Shown here in pieces: positions 47,951 to 57,781 of a DNA stretch of 64,000 nt (the stretch's first letter is position 1; every line of letters starts with the position of its first letter). The notes under the pieces were generated by a model, which saw nothing but the letters and a program-made list of their open reading frames with translations, was not told the origin of the DNA and did not search any database. Source of the stretch: Pseudoduganella lurida (lineage in GTDB: Bacteria; Pseudomonadota; Gammaproteobacteria; Burkholderiales; Burkholderiaceae_D). Both the position numbers and the translations under genes were made by a program. The stretch lies in NCBI RefSeq assembly GCF_007830455.1, contig NZ_VLLB01000014.1:1-64000 (forward strand). Reading direction: 5' to 3'.

Positions 47951-49597
47951 ATGCAGAACGTATTTTTGGTAGGACTGATGGGCGCCGGCAAGACGACGAT
48001 CGGCCGCCTGCTGGCGCGCAAGCTGGGCCTGCGTTTCGTGGATTCCGACCACGAGATCGAGGCGCGCACCGGCGCCACCATCCCGTGGATCTTCGAGATC
48101 GAGGGCGAGCCGAGCTTTCGCCGCCGTGAAGCGGAAGTGATCCGCGACCTGTGCGGCCAGCAGGGCATCATCCTGGCCACCGGCGGCGGCGCGATTCTGA
48201 ATCCGGAGTCGCGCGCGCTGCTGCGCGAACGGGGCACGGTCGTCTACCTGCGTGCCAGCGTGCCGGCCATCCTGTCCCGCACCAGCCACGACAAGAACCG
48301 CCCGCTGCTGCAGACGGCCGACCCGCGCGGCAAGCTCGAAGCGCTGCTGGGCGAGCGCGAACCGCTGTACCTGGAGATGGCGCATCTCGTCGTCGATACG
48401 GGGCGTCCTAACGTACAATCGATGGTCCAGATCATCATCAACCAGCTGGACGCGCTGGCCTGCCAGGCGGCGCCGAACTGTACCACCCATGCGGAACCCT
48501 CGATGAACGAACAAACCAATATCCTGCTGAACGTGGAGCTGGGCGAGCGCAGCTATCCGATCTCGATCGGCCCGGCCGTGCTGGACGATCCGGCGCTGCT
48601 GGCGCGCCACGTGGGCGGCCGCAAGGTGGCGATCGTCACCAATACCACGGTCGCGCCGCTGTACCTGGAACGCGTGCAGGCGCCGCTGGTCGCCGCCGGC
48701 AAGGAAGTCATCACCGTCGTGCTGGAAGACGGCGAGGAGTTCAAGAACTGGTCCAGCCTGATGCAGATCTTCGATGCGCTGCTGGCCAACAAGTGCGACC
48801 GCAAGACCACGCTGGTGGCGCTGGGCGGCGGCGTGATCGGCGACCTGACGGGCTACGCGGCCGCATCGTACATGCGCGGCGTGGACTTCATCCAGGTGCC
48901 CACCACCCTGCTGTCGCAGGTCGACTCGTCCGTCGGCGGCAAGACGGGCATCAACCACCCGCTGGGCAAGAACATGATCGGCGCGTTCTACCAGCCGAAG
49001 GTGGTGCTGGCCGATACGTCCACCCTGCAGACGCTGCCGCAGCGCGAACTGGCGGCCGGCATCGCCGAGGTGATCAAGTACGGACCCATCATCGACGAAG
49101 CGTTCTTCGCATGGACCGAAGCGAACATCGGCAAGCTGGTCGCGCGCGACAAGGTGGCGCTGGCCTACGCGATCGCCCGTTCCTGCGAGATCAAGGCCGA
49201 TGTGGTGCGCCAGGACGAGCGCGAAGGCGGCCTGCGCGCCATCCTGAATTTCGGCCACACGTTCGGCCACGCCATCGAGGCGGGCATGGGCTACGGCGCC
49301 TGGCTGCACGGCGAGGCAGTGGGCTGCGGCATGGTGATGGCGGCCGACCTGTCGCACCGCCTCGGCTACATCGATGCGTCCACGCTGGAGCGCATCCGCA
49401 ATGTCGTCGCGGCGGCCGGGCTGCCCGTCAAGGCGCCGGACCTGGGCACCGACCGCTGGCTCGAGCTGATGGAGGTGGACAAGAAGAACGAAGGCGGCGC
49501 CATCAAGTTCATCCTCGTCAAGCCGCTCGGCACGGCGGTCGTGACGACGGCGCCGCACGAGGCGCTGCTGGCCACGCTGGCCGCCTGCACGGAGTAA
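47951..49597 (+). CDS. aroKB: Fused shikimate kinase / 3-dehydroquinate synthase (AroK-AroB)
   Basis: One uninterrupted frame of 548 codons covers both enzymes of the shikimate pathway. Residues 1-about 178 are shikimate kinase: P-loop [26 protein letters not shown] and the LID arginine region DKNRPLL. A short linker follows, and residues 185-548 are dehydroquinate synthase: NAD-site [38 protein letters not shown], and zinc/active-site HTFGHAIE and HGEAV. No stop codon separates them. An internal ATG at 48503 matches a normal AroB start but has no good ribosome site, so separate AroB may also be made. In relatives the genes are adjacent but separate. The start ATG at 47951 has no strong ribosome site. 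Confidence 0.9.
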   Translation: MQNVFLVGLMGAGKTTIGRLLARKLGLRFVDSDHEIEARTGATIPWIFEIEGEPSFRRREAEVIRDLCGQQGIILATGGGAILNPESRALLRERGTVVYLRASVPAILSRTSHDKNRPLLQTADPRGKLEALLGEREPLYLEMAHLVVDTGRPNVQSMVQIIINQLDALACQAAPNCTTHAEPSMNEQTNILLNVELGERSYPISIGPAVLDDPALLARHVGGRKVAIVTNTTVAPLYLERVQAPLVAAGKEVITVVLEDGEEFKNWSSLMQIFDALLANKCDRKTTLVALGGGVIGDLTGYAAASYMRGVDFIQVPTTLLSQVDSSVGGKTGINHPLGKNMIGAFYQPKVVLADTSTLQTLPQRELAAGIAEVIKYGPIIDEAFFAWTEANIGKLVARDKVALAYAIARSCEIKADVVRQDEREGGLRAILNFGHTFGHAIEAGMGYGAWLHGEAVGCGMVMAADLSHRLGYIDASTLERIRNVVAAAGLPVKAPDLGTDRWLELMEVDKKNEGGAIKFILVKPLGTAVVTTAPHEALLATLAACTE

Positions 49598-49600
49598 GCC

Positions 49601-50731
49601 ATGGAAGAAACGCTCGCGCCCTATGCGGCCCATTCCGACGCGGGGCGTGGCCGCCGCGTCGCCGAGACGCCGCACGCATCGCGCAGCCAGTTCCAGCGCG
49701 ACCGCGACCGCATCATCCACAGCACGGCGTTCCGCCGGCTCGAATACAAGACCCAGGTGTTCCTGAACCACGAGGGCGACCTGTTCCGCACCCGGCTGAC
49801 GCACAGCCTGGAAGTGGCGCAGGTGGGCCGTTCGCTGGCGCGCAACCTGCGTTTGAACGAGGACCTGGTGGAAGCGATCGCGCTGGCCCACGACCTGGGC
49901 CACACGCCGTTCGGCCATGTGGGCCAGGATGTGCTGAACGAATGCATGGCGGACCACGGCGGCTTCGAGCACAACCTGCAGAGCCTGCGCGTGGTCGACC
50001 ACCTTGAGGAGCAGTACGGGTCTTTCGATGGCCTGAACCTGATGTTCGAAACGCGCGAAGGCATCCTGAAGCACTGCTCCGTCACCAATGCCCGGCTGCT
50101 GGGCGACGTGGCGCAGCGCTTCCTCGACAGGACGCAGCCGTCGCTGGAAGCGCAGCTGACCAACCTGGCCGATGAAATCGCCTACAACAGCCACGACATC
50201 GACGACGGCCTGCGCTCCGGCCTGATCACCATCGCGCAACTGGAGCAGGTGGATTTCTTCGGCCGCCTGTGGCGCGACGTGCAGGCCACCTTTCCCGGCC
50301 TGACGGGCCGCCGCGCCATCTACGAAACGCTGCGCCGCCTGATCACGGCGCTGGCGGACGACCTGATCGTCACGTCGCAGGCGCGCATCCTCGATGCCAA
50401 CCCGCAGAGCATCGACGACGTGCGCGCCGCGCCGCCGCTGATCCGGTTCTCGGACCCGCTGCGCAAGGATGCGACGGAACTGAAGCGCTTCCTGCGCGAG
50501 AACCTGTACCGCCACTACAAGGTCAACCGCATGCGCCTGAAGGCCAGCCGCATGCTGCGCGAGCTGTACGACGCGTTCACGGCCGACCCGCAGCTGCTGC
50601 CGCCGGATTACCGCGATCCGGACGGCGATGGAACGAAGCAGGCACGCCGCATTGCCGACTACATCGCCGGCATGACGGACCGCTATGCGATCCAGGTACA
50701 CAGCCGCCTGTTTTCCCTCGAAGAACTGTGA
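49601..50731 (+). CDS. dgt: dGTPase-like HD-domain deoxynucleoside triphosphohydrolase
   Basis: 376 residues, type 2 dGTPase-like family. The N-terminal [25 protein letters not shown] and the HD metal site (R-T-H-S-L-E-V, then [14 protein letters not shown], and [17 protein letters not shown]) are intact. Hydrolyses dNTPs to nucleosides and triphosphate; substrate range cannot be read from sequence. Starts three bases after aroKB, so cotranscribed. Confidence 0.93.
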   Translation: MEETLAPYAAHSDAGRGRRVAETPHASRSQFQRDRDRIIHSTAFRRLEYKTQVFLNHEGDLFRTRLTHSLEVAQVGRSLARNLRLNEDLVEAIALAHDLGHTPFGHVGQDVLNECMADHGGFEHNLQSLRVVDHLEEQYGSFDGLNLMFETREGILKHCSVTNARLLGDVAQRFLDRTQPSLEAQLTNLADEIAYNSHDIDDGLRSGLITIAQLEQVDFFGRLWRDVQATFPGLTGRRAIYETLRRLITALADDLIVTSQARILDANPQSIDDVRAAPPLIRFSDPLRKDATELKRFLRENLYRHYKVNRMRLKASRMLRELYDAFTADPQLLPPDYRDPDGDGTKQARRIADYIAGMTDRYAIQVHSRLFSLEEL

Positions 50732-50811
50732 GTGCGCGCAAGCCCGGCCAGTGATTCGCTTGACCTTTGCCGCCGCTTGGACAAGGCTGATGAAGGCAAG
50801 GAGGAGCGATC

Positions 50812-51096
50812 ATGAGCGAGGAATGCACCATGGAAGAACAGTCCGAAGTTTCCCATCACCACGGCCAGCCGAACGGCAACGAACGCCGGCTGGCCGCCGT
50901 CGAGCGCGATGTGGCGGTGATCCGTTCGAACTACGCCACGCGCGAGGATGTGGTGCGGTTCGAATCGAAAGTGCAGGACCGCCTGTCCGGCATCGCCAGC
51001 CACGTCAACGAAATGGAAAACCGCCTGGTACGCTGGATCTTCGGCACCTTCGTCGCGCTGGCCGCCGTGGCCTTCACGGCCGGCAAGTTCATGTAG
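50812..51096 (+). CDS. Small coiled-coil protein with C-terminal membrane anchor
   Basis: 94 residues, no family recognised with confidence. The N-terminus is polar (Glu/His/Gln), the middle forms a coiled coil (RRLAAVERDVAVIRSNYATREDVVRFESKVQDRL...), and a single hydrophobic helix ends the chain (about 74-92, IFGTFVALAAVAFTAGKFM). The layout resembles small XhlA/DUF1640-like proteins. A strong GGAGGAG precedes the ATG. A tandem repeat tract follows at once. Confidence 0.65.
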   Translation: MSEECTMEEQSEVSHHHGQPNGNERRLAAVERDVAVIRSNYATREDVVRFESKVQDRLSGIASHVNEMENRLVRWIFGTFVALAAVAFTAGKFM

Positions 51097-51115
51097 TTCA
51101 GCTGATGTCGTCCAG

Positions 51116-51220
51116 CGCATGCAGTTCGGCGCATGCAGTTCGCGCATGCAGATCAGTTCACGCAGATCAGTTCATGCAGATGAGTTCACGCAGATGAGTT
51201 CAGGCAGATGAGTTCAGGCA
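51116..51220. repeat. 14-bp tandem repeats
   Basis: Four adjacent 14-mers of the form NGCAGATSAGTTCA occupy 51161-51216, preceded by two to three diverged units with CGCATGCAG from 51116. The tract lies between the small membrane protein and the mutY stop. It looks like slippage-generated repeats; there are no spacers, so it is not CRISPR. Confidence 0.85.
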
Positions 51221-51239
51221 GGCGGAACCTTCCTGCCTT

Positions 51240-52364
51240 TCAGAACATCCTGCCCTGCGCAGCCGTCCCCAGCAATTCCACCAGCAGTTTCTTCACCGGC
51301 GCCGGCAGCGCCGCCTCGCCGATCTTGCCCACCTCCAGCCAGACGTAGCGCCCGTCCGCCGCCAGCGGTGCGCGCTGCGCCAGCCTGACGAGAAGCGGCA
51401 CGATCTGCAGCCGGTAATGGGTAAAGCCGTGAACCACCACATTGAGCCGCTCGCGCGACTCCGCCACGCCGAACGGCAGCAGCGCGCGTCCCACGCCTTC
51501 CTCGTCCACCTGCGGATATGCGCCATCGTCCGCAGCCACATGGCCGGCCACTTCCGGCAGCGACAGCAGGCCGCCCCAGATGCCTGCACCGGGCCGCTGC
51601 TCCAGCAGCACCTGGCCTTCGTGCACCACCAGCAGCATCGTCGCGTGCTTTTCCGGCGTGGCCTTCTTCGGCTTGCGGACCGGCAGTTCGGCGACGCGGC
51701 CCGTCGCATATGCCACGCAGCGCGACTGCATCGGGCAGCGCGGGCAGTCCGGGCTGCTGCGCGTGCACAGCGTGGCGCCCAGGTCCATCAGGCCCTGCGT
51801 GTACGACTCGATGTCCGCCTCCGGCAGCAGCGCTTCGGCACGCCGCCACATCGCTTCCTCGGTGCGGCGCTCGCCGGGGAAGGTATCGATGCCGAACACG
51901 CGGGCAAACACGCGCTTCACGTTGCCGTCCATGATCGCGGCGCGCGTGCCGTAGGAGAAGGCGGTGATGGCCGCCGCCGTCGAGCGGCCGATGCCGGGCA
52001 GGTCGGCCAGCAGTGCCGGGTCGGCCGGGAACACGCCGCCGTATTCGGCCACCACGCGCTGTGCGCACTTGTGCAGGTTGCGGGCGCGCGTGTAGTAACC
52101 GAGGCCGCTCCACTGCGCCATCACGTCTTCCACCGGCGCCGCGGCCAGGTCGGCCACGGTGGGGAAGCGCTCCAGGAAGCGCGCGTAGTAGGCCAGCACC
52201 GCGGCCACCTGCGTCTGCTGCAGCATGATCTCGGAAAGCCAGACGCGGTAGGCGTCGCGGGTGTTCTGCCAAGGCAGCGTGTGCCGGCCGTGCTGCTTCT
52301 GCCAGGCGATCAGCGCCGCGGAAAAGGTGGGGTCTGCGTAGGTCGTCAACTCGGTGTGCTGCAA
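51240..52364 (-). CDS. mutY: Adenine DNA glycosylase MutY
   Basis: Removes adenine mispaired with 8-oxoguanine. 374 residues: catalytic domain with LPWQNTRDAYRVWLSEIMLQQTQV, the helix-hairpin-helix LPGIGRSTAAAI and catalytic Asp in AIMDGNVKRV, the 4Fe-4S cluster cysteines (C-x6-CPRCPMQSRC), and a C-terminal NUDIX-like 8-oxoG recognition domain. TTG at 52364 is chosen because it follows AAAGAA just after the upstream gene's stop; an ATG at 52409 would overlap that gene by 35 bases and is the alternative. Confidence 0.94.
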   Translation of the reverse strand: MQHTELTTYADPTFSAALIAWQKQHGRHTLPWQNTRDAYRVWLSEIMLQQTQVAAVLAYYARFLERFPTVADLAAAPVEDVMAQWSGLGYYTRARNLHKCAQRVVAEYGGVFPADPALLADLPGIGRSTAAAITAFSYGTRAAIMDGNVKRVFARVFGIDTFPGERRTEEAMWRRAEALLPEADIESYTQGLMDLGATLCTRSSPDCPRCPMQSRCVAYATGRVAELPVRKPKKATPEKHATMLLVVHEGQVLLEQRPGAGIWGGLLSLPEVAGHVAADDGAYPQVDEEGVGRALLPFGVAESRERLNVVVHGFTHYRLQIVPLLVRLAQRAPLAADGRYVWLEVGKIGEAALPAPVKKLLVELLGTAAQGRMF

Positions 52365-52374
52365 GGTGTTCTTT

Positions 52375-54294
52375 CTAGGCTGCGGCCGCGAAGTCCGTGT
52401 GGATCGCATGGCCGATGGCGTCCGCCAGCGCGGACAGCCGTTGTTTCTGTTGTTCCAGCGCCGCCCCCGAGGCCTCGAACGCGTCGATCTTCTGTTCCAG
52501 CGTGTCGGTGGCTTCGTGGATGCGCGCGATCGAGGTCTGGCGGTGCTTGAGCTGCTCGCGGTACTGCCGGATCTGGCTTTCCAGCGGCGCCATGACGACC
52601 TTCAGCCAGCCTTCCGTTTCCGCGTTGGCCGCCTTGAAGCAGCGCTTGACCTGCGAGGCGATGGTGTCGAAGAAGCGCTCCATCAGTACCACGCGGCTGG
52701 TGGTGAGCAGGGTGGCCGTGCCGAACTGCTTCTGGTAGATGGCTTCCACGCCGGCGATCTCGGCGCGGTACTTGGCCAGCGCGAAGGTGGGCGGCAGCGT
52801 GATGGCCAGGCCGTGTTCGGCCGAGAAGCGGCGGTACATCGCATCCATCATGCCGTGGATCTCGGCGATCTTGCGGTCCGATTCCTCCAGCTCGGCCTGC
52901 ACGCTGGCGAAGAACACGCGCACCGCGTCGCGCAGGCCGCTGGAGAAGTGGCTGCGCGCCATCGCGCCCCGTACCTGCAGCACGTGGTCGCGCAGCACGT
53001 CCATGCCCAGGGTGCCGTACAGCTCCGTGGACAGGCGCGTGAACACGGCACGCGTCGCCTGCAGGCGGAACAGGCTCGCATCGAATTCCTTTTTCTCGCC
53101 TTCGACGCGGCGCGCCATGTGGGCGATCACATTGCGGTTCTTGCCGCGCAGGCTTTTCAGCTCGTGCAGCTGCTCGACGATGCCGCGCAGGCGGGCCGCC
53201 AGCATGGCCTGCTGTGCGCCGTCCAGCGCCTGCAGGTCCTCGGACAACCGCTTGCGCACGATGTCCATCTTTGCGGGAATCAGCTCGCCGAACAGCGCCC
53301 GTTCCAGTGCGCCGATGCGGCTGCGCTCCAGCAGGTCCGCGTCGTGCGTGATCTTCGCCAGCAGCGCCTTGTGCGCCGAGACGGGGAACACCTGCCGCTC
53401 GGCCACGCCCAGCAGCTGCGCCGCGTGCACCTGCTGGCGCGCGATCTCGGCATCGACTTCGGCGGCCGGGCGCAACGCATCCCACATGCCGTCGATCTTG
53501 TTCAGCACCACCATGCGGCCGGCCCCGGCGCCGATGTGCTCGCGCCACACCTCGATATCGCTTTTCGTCACGCCCGTGTCGGCGGCCAGGATGAACAGCA
53601 CCGCATGTGCATGCGGGATCAGGTTCAGCGTCAGCTCCGGCTCCGTGCCGATCGCGTTCAGGCCCGGCGTATCGAGGATCACGAGGCCCTGCTCCAGCAG
53701 CGGATGGGGGAAATTGATGATGGCGTGGCGCCAGCGCGAGATCTCCACCATGCCGTCCGCCGTGACGGTACCGGCCAGGTCCGGGTCCTCCGGGTCATAC
53801 AGGCCGTAGCGGCGCGCCTCGTCGACCGTGGCCTGCCGCGTTTCGCTCACCTGGCGGAACACGTCGTGCATCGCGCCGGCCGAGGTCACGTCCAGCGGCA
53901 GCACGGTCCAGGCGCGCGGGTCGTCACGGTAGTCGCTGGTGGAGAGGTTGGCGGCGCGCGTCTCGATCGGCAGCAGGCGGATCGACGGGGGCCGGGCGGG
54001 ATCGTACAGCAGCTCCGTCGGGCACATCGTGGTGCGGCCTGCGGCGGAGGGCAGGATGCGCTGGCCATAGCCGGCAAAGAAGATCGCGTTGATCAGTTCC
54101 GACTTCCCGCGCGAGAACTCGGCCACGAAGGCCACCGACAGCTTGTCGTCCGCCAGCCGGGCCAGCGTGCGGTCGATGCGCTGCGCCGTGGCCGCGTCCA
54201 GCAGGCCGGCCGCATCGACACCGCCGCGGTAGTTGCGCAGGGCCGCCGCCACGCCCTGGCGCCACGTGCTGTACTGTTCGAGATCCCTGACCAT
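52375..54294 (-). CDS. Bacterial dynamin-like GTPase
   Basis: 639 residues. GTPase domain near the N-terminus: P-loop A58EFSRGKS65, in which the usual first glycine is alanine, switch I threonines in GRTTMCPTE, G3 DTPG (208-211), and G4 NKID (265-268). The C-terminal half is long, helical and coiled-coil, as in bacterial dynamins and dynamin-like EngA relatives. No clear membrane helix. It lies between mutM and mutY in one transcription unit, about 12 bases from each. Probably membrane remodelling or DNA/envelope related, but the function in this setting is unknown. Confidence 0.85.
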   Translation of the reverse strand: MVRDLEQYSTWRQGVAAALRNYRGGVDAAGLLDAATAQRIDRTLARLADDKLSVAFVAEFSRGKSELINAIFFAGYGQRILPSAAGRTTMCPTELLYDPARPPSIRLLPIETRAANLSTSDYRDDPRAWTVLPLDVTSAGAMHDVFRQVSETRQATVDEARRYGLYDPEDPDLAGTVTADGMVEISRWRHAIINFPHPLLEQGLVILDTPGLNAIGTEPELTLNLIPHAHAVLFILAADTGVTKSDIEVWREHIGAGAGRMVVLNKIDGMWDALRPAAEVDAEIARQQVHAAQLLGVAERQVFPVSAHKALLAKITHDADLLERSRIGALERALFGELIPAKMDIVRKRLSEDLQALDGAQQAMLAARLRGIVEQLHELKSLRGKNRNVIAHMARRVEGEKKEFDASLFRLQATRAVFTRLSTELYGTLGMDVLRDHVLQVRGAMARSHFSSGLRDAVRVFFASVQAELEESDRKIAEIHGMMDAMYRRFSAEHGLAITLPPTFALAKYRAEIAGVEAIYQKQFGTATLLTTSRVVLMERFFDTIASQVKRCFKAANAETEGWLKVVMAPLESQIRQYREQLKHRQTSIARIHEATDTLEQKIDAFEASGAALEQQKQRLSALADAIGHAIHTDFAAAA

Positions 54295-54306
54295 ATCGGC
54301 TGCGCC

Positions 54307-55152
54307 TTATTTCTGGCAATTCACACAGTAGAAGGTGGACCGCTGTCCCTGCTTGATCTGCCGGACCGGCGCGCCGCACACGCGGCACGGCAGGCCGCCG
54401 CGGTTGTACACGAAATACGAATTCTGGAAGTAGCCCGACTGGCCGTTGACGGCGATGAAGTCGCGCAGCGTGCTGCCGCCCTGGACGATGGCTTCGGCCA
54501 GCACGTCGCGGATCGCCTGCGCCAGCTTGTCGTAGCGCGCGCGGCTGACGCGGCCGGCCGGCGTCTTCGGATTGATCCCGGCGCGGAACAGGCTTTCCGA
54601 ACAGTAGATATTGCCCACGCCGACGACGATGTCGCCCGCCAGCAGGGCCTGTTTCACGGCGACGGAGCGCCCGCGCGTCTTCCTGAACAGCAGCTCGCCC
54701 GTGAATTCCGGCCCCAGCGGCTCCACACCCAGCCCGCGCAGCAGCAGGTGCGCATCCAGTTCGCCTTCCTCCTTCGGGTGCCACAGCACGGCGCCGAAGC
54801 GGCGCGGGTCCGTCATCCGCAGGATCTGTCGTCCATTCGGCTGCCCCTGCGGCCCATCGACCACCAGGTCGAAGTGATCGTGCTTCTGCACCGGCGTATC
54901 GGGCGGCAGCACGCGCAGGTGGCCGCTCATGCCCAGGTGGATGATTAGCGTGCCGTGCTCGAACTCCACCAGCAGGTACTTGCCGCGCCGGCCCGTGGTG
55001 ACCACCGTGCGGCCGGCCAGGATGTCCGGCAGCAGCGCGGGGAACGGCCAGCGCAGGCCGGCGCGGCGCAGCACCACCTCGCGCACCGCGCGGCCTTCCA
55101 GATGGGGCGCGACACCGCGCCGGGTAACTTCGACTTCCGGTAGTTCTGGCAT
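54307..55152 (-). CDS. mutM: Formamidopyrimidine-DNA glycosylase (MutM/Fpg)
   Basis: Excises 8-oxoguanine and FapyG, with AP lyase activity. 281 residues starting MPELPEVEV, whose Pro2 (after Met removal, P1) and Glu are catalytic; H2TH domain ([19 protein letters not shown]) and C-terminal zinc finger with CRVC and CVNC are intact. Shares an operon with the dynamin-like gene and mutY, thus both base-excision arms of the 8-oxoG system are together. Confidence 0.97.
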   Translation of the reverse strand: MPELPEVEVTRRGVAPHLEGRAVREVVLRRAGLRWPFPALLPDILAGRTVVTTGRRGKYLLVEFEHGTLIIHLGMSGHLRVLPPDTPVQKHDHFDLVVDGPQGQPNGRQILRMTDPRRFGAVLWHPKEEGELDAHLLLRGLGVEPLGPEFTGELLFRKTRGRSVAVKQALLAGDIVVGVGNIYCSESLFRAGINPKTPAGRVSRARYDKLAQAIRDVLAEAIVQGGSTLRDFIAVNGQSGYFQNSYFVYNRGGLPCRVCGAPVRQIKQGQRSTFYCVNCQK

Positions 55153-55266
55153 AGGACGAATCGGGATAAACGGGGGCACCGGCGATGCCGTGAAACCATA
55201 CTTCGTTACACCTGCAAACCTGCGCAGGCGATGGGTTGGGCGTAGAATCGGGGTTTCACCACTCGG

Positions 55267-57066
55267 ATGCATCCCTTGAAAAACGCACTCGCCATTGTAA
55301 CCCTGACGGCCCTGCTGTCCGCGTGCGCTGTCGCGCCACACCACCAGTCACCGGCCGGGCAGGGCGACGGGATGGCGTCCGGTGCGGGAGAGGGCAAGGC
55401 GGGCGCCGATTCGATCGCCGCCGCCCTGCCTAAGGAAGACAAGCTGCCGGCGGTGGAACTGACGAGCGACCTGTTCTACAAGCTGACCAAGGCCGAGCTG
55501 GACTTCAAGAGCGGCCAGTGGCAGAGCGCCTACGTGTCGATGATGGTGCTGGCGCAGCAGACCCGCGATCCCCGCCTGGCGCGCCGTTCCGCCGAAATGG
55601 CGCTGGCCGCCAAGCAGGGCAACGAGGCCCTGGCCGCCATCCGCCTGTGGCGCGAGCTGGCCCCCGAGTCGGACGAAGCGGTGCAGTACTTCCTCGGCTT
55701 CGCCGTGCTGGGCGACGACCTGACCGAATCGGAAGCCATCTTCGTGCAGCGCCTGGGGGCGGCGCCGGTGCCGGCCCGTGGCCTGGTGATGTTCCAGATG
55801 CAGCAGTACCTGCTGCGCGCCAAGGACAAGACGGCCGCGCTGGCCCTGATGGACCGCGTGCTGAAACCCTATGCGGACATGATGGAAAGCCACCTGGTGC
55901 TGGCGCAGGGCGCGTATGCCGCCGAGGACCGCGAGCGCGCGATGCGCGAGGCGAAACGCGCGCTGGAACTCAAGCCAACTTCCGAACTGGCCGCGCTGAC
56001 GATGGCGCAGGTGATGGGCGACGCGGATGCGGCCGGCCAGCTGTTCGCCAGCTTCCTGAAAGCGAACCCGCAGGCCCGCGAAGTGCGCGCCGCCTATGCC
56101 CGCCTGCTGGTGGAGCAGAAGCGCTACGACCAGGCGCGCGCCCAGTTCCAGGCGATGCTGAAGGACCAGCCGGACAATCCTGGCACGCTGTACGCGCTGG
56201 GCATCATGTCCCTGCAGGCCGGCGATCCCGCTGCGGCCGAAGCCCATTTCCGCCGCTTCGTCGAGGTGCTGGAGGCCAGCACGGAGGGAGAGCGCGATCC
56301 GTCGAAAGGGCTGGTGCTGCTGGCCCAGATCGCCGAGGAGCGGGGCGACTTCGATGGCGCGCTGGCCTGGCTGGACAAGGTGAGCAGCGACGACGAGCGC
56401 CTGTACCTGACCTCGCGCCTGAAGCGCGCCTACCTGACGGCGAAGAAGGGCGACCTGGAGCGGGCCCGCACGATGCTGCGCGAGATCGCGGCCGTCGATC
56501 CGGCCGAACAGGCGGAGGTGGCGCAGACCGAGGGGCAGCTGCTGCGCGACGCCGGCCGCGGCGAAGAAGCCTACCAGCTGCTGGCCGATGCCGTGCAGCG
56601 CTTCCCGGAAAGCCCGGACCTGCTGTACGACTTCGCGCTGGCCGCGGAAAAGCAGGGCAAGCCGGACGAGATGGAAACCGCGCTGCGCAAGGTGATGGCG
56701 GCCGTGCCGGAAAACCACCACGCCTACAACGCGCTGGGCTACTCGCTGGCCGACCGCGGCGTGCGTCTCGACGAAGCGCAGGCGCTGATCGGCAAGGCGC
56801 TGCAGATGGCGCCGGGCGATCCGTACATCATGGATTCGATGGGCTGGGTGCAGTTCCGGCAGGGCAAACTGAAGGAAGCGGAAACCATCCTGCGCCAGGC
56901 CTACGCGCTGCGCAGCGATGCGGAGATCGCCGTGCACCTGGGCGAAGTGCTGTGGCAGCAGGGCCGGCGCGACGAAGCCCAGAAGCTGTGGCGCGAAGCC
57001 CGCACCAAGGACCCGAAGAACGACGCGCTGCGCGACACGCTGGCGCGCCTGAACACCAGCCTGTAG
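55267..57066 (+). CDS. TPR-repeat lipoprotein
   Basis: 599 residues: lipoprotein signal with lipobox LLSA-C20, a short Gly/Ala spacer, then tetratricopeptide repeats along almost the entire length (for example [46 protein letters not shown], and [28 protein letters not shown]). Likely a periplasmic scaffold on the outer or inner membrane. Divergent from mutM and upstream of lolB, a conserved betaproteobacterial neighbour. Partner unknown. Confidence 0.88.
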   Translation: MHPLKNALAIVTLTALLSACAVAPHHQSPAGQGDGMASGAGEGKAGADSIAAALPKEDKLPAVELTSDLFYKLTKAELDFKSGQWQSAYVSMMVLAQQTRDPRLARRSAEMALAAKQGNEALAAIRLWRELAPESDEAVQYFLGFAVLGDDLTESEAIFVQRLGAAPVPARGLVMFQMQQYLLRAKDKTAALALMDRVLKPYADMMESHLVLAQGAYAAEDRERAMREAKRALELKPTSELAALTMAQVMGDADAAGQLFASFLKANPQAREVRAAYARLLVEQKRYDQARAQFQAMLKDQPDNPGTLYALGIMSLQAGDPAAAEAHFRRFVEVLEASTEGERDPSKGLVLLAQIAEERGDFDGALAWLDKVSSDDERLYLTSRLKRAYLTAKKGDLERARTMLREIAAVDPAEQAEVAQTEGQLLRDAGRGEEAYQLLADAVQRFPESPDLLYDFALAAEKQGKPDEMETALRKVMAAVPENHHAYNALGYSLADRGVRLDEAQALIGKALQMAPGDPYIMDSMGWVQFRQGKLKEAETILRQAYALRSDAEIAVHLGEVLWQQGRRDEAQKLWREARTKDPKNDALRDTLARLNTSL

Positions 57067-57122
57067 AAAATGGGGACAGACCCCATTTTTCAGGAAATTT
57101 TTTTGACAGGGACGGACCCTGT
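57067..57122. repeat. GGGGACAG-type palindromes, copy 4 (double hairpin)
   Basis: AAAATGGGG (57067-57075), loop ACAGA, CCCCATTTT (57081-57089) is the core of copies 1 and 2. A second hairpin ACAGGG (57106-57111) / CCCTGT (57117-57122) with a related GGACGGACC core follows after a T-rich stretch. It begins right after the TPR gene stop and may terminate or attenuate before lolB. Confidence 0.65.
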
Positions 57123-57161
57123 TTCCAGGACCCGCTTCATACCACTCACAACAAGGACCGC

Positions 57162-57779
57162 ATGATCAAGGCCCGCGCATTCCGCTTACCGGTATTCCAC
57201 GTACCCTTCCTTGCCGCCGTGCTGCTGGCCGGCTGCGCTACCGTCCCGTCCACCCCGCCTTCCTCTGCACCCGTGGCAGCCTATGCCGACAGCCTGCAGC
57301 TGGAAGGCCGCCTGTCCGTCAACTATGTCCGCGCCGGCAAGCAGGAATCCATCTCCGGCAAGTTCGCCTGGCGCCAGGATGCCACCCGCACCGATGTCAC
57401 GCTGTCGTCGCCCCTCGGCCAGGCGATCGCCACGATCGCCGTCACGCCAGGCCAGGCCGTGCTGAAGGAAGGGAACAATCCGCCCCGCACGGCGCCGGAC
57501 GTGGATGCGCTGTCCACCCAGGTGCTGGGCTGGCCGCTGCCGGTGTCCGGCCTGCGCGACTGGCTGCAGGGCTATGCGGTGGCGGAAAACGGCCAGCGCG
57601 TGGCCGCCAGCCCGGCGCGGAACACGCTCACCACGCGCGATGGCTGGCAGCTGGAATTCGTGTCGTGGCAGGACGGTGCCACGCCGAAGCCGCGCCGCAT
57701 CGATGCGCGCCGCGGTGCCGGCGGCGACATCGAGGACATCGCGATCCGCATCGTCATCGACGATTCCGCCGCGAAGTAA
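57162..57779 (+). CDS. lolB: Outer-membrane lipoprotein LolB
   Basis: Accepts lipoproteins from LolA and inserts them into the outer membrane. 205 residues: signal with lipobox LLAG-C25, then the LolB fold (LQLEGRLSVNYVRAGKQESISGKFAWRQ is diagnostic; the hydrophobic loop is SPLGQAIATI and following). Ends two bases before ispE. Confidence 0.93.
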   Translation: MIKARAFRLPVFHVPFLAAVLLAGCATVPSTPPSSAPVAAYADSLQLEGRLSVNYVRAGKQESISGKFAWRQDATRTDVTLSSPLGQAIATIAVTPGQAVLKEGNNPPRTAPDVDALSTQVLGWPLPVSGLRDWLQGYAVAENGQRVAASPARNTLTTRDGWQLEFVSWQDGATPKPRRIDARRGAGGDIEDIAIRIVIDDSAAK

Positions 57780-57781
57780 TC

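Noticed and set aside
47951-48520. AroK-AroB fusion as a simple sequencing frameshift
   Set aside because: Not fully excluded, but both domains and the linker are in one frame with unchanged codon use and no homopolymer run at the junction. I keep the fusion as the primary reading.
51116-51220. Tandem repeats as a possible CRISPR array
   Set aside because: The units are 14 bases and directly adjacent with no spacers, and no cas genes are nearby.
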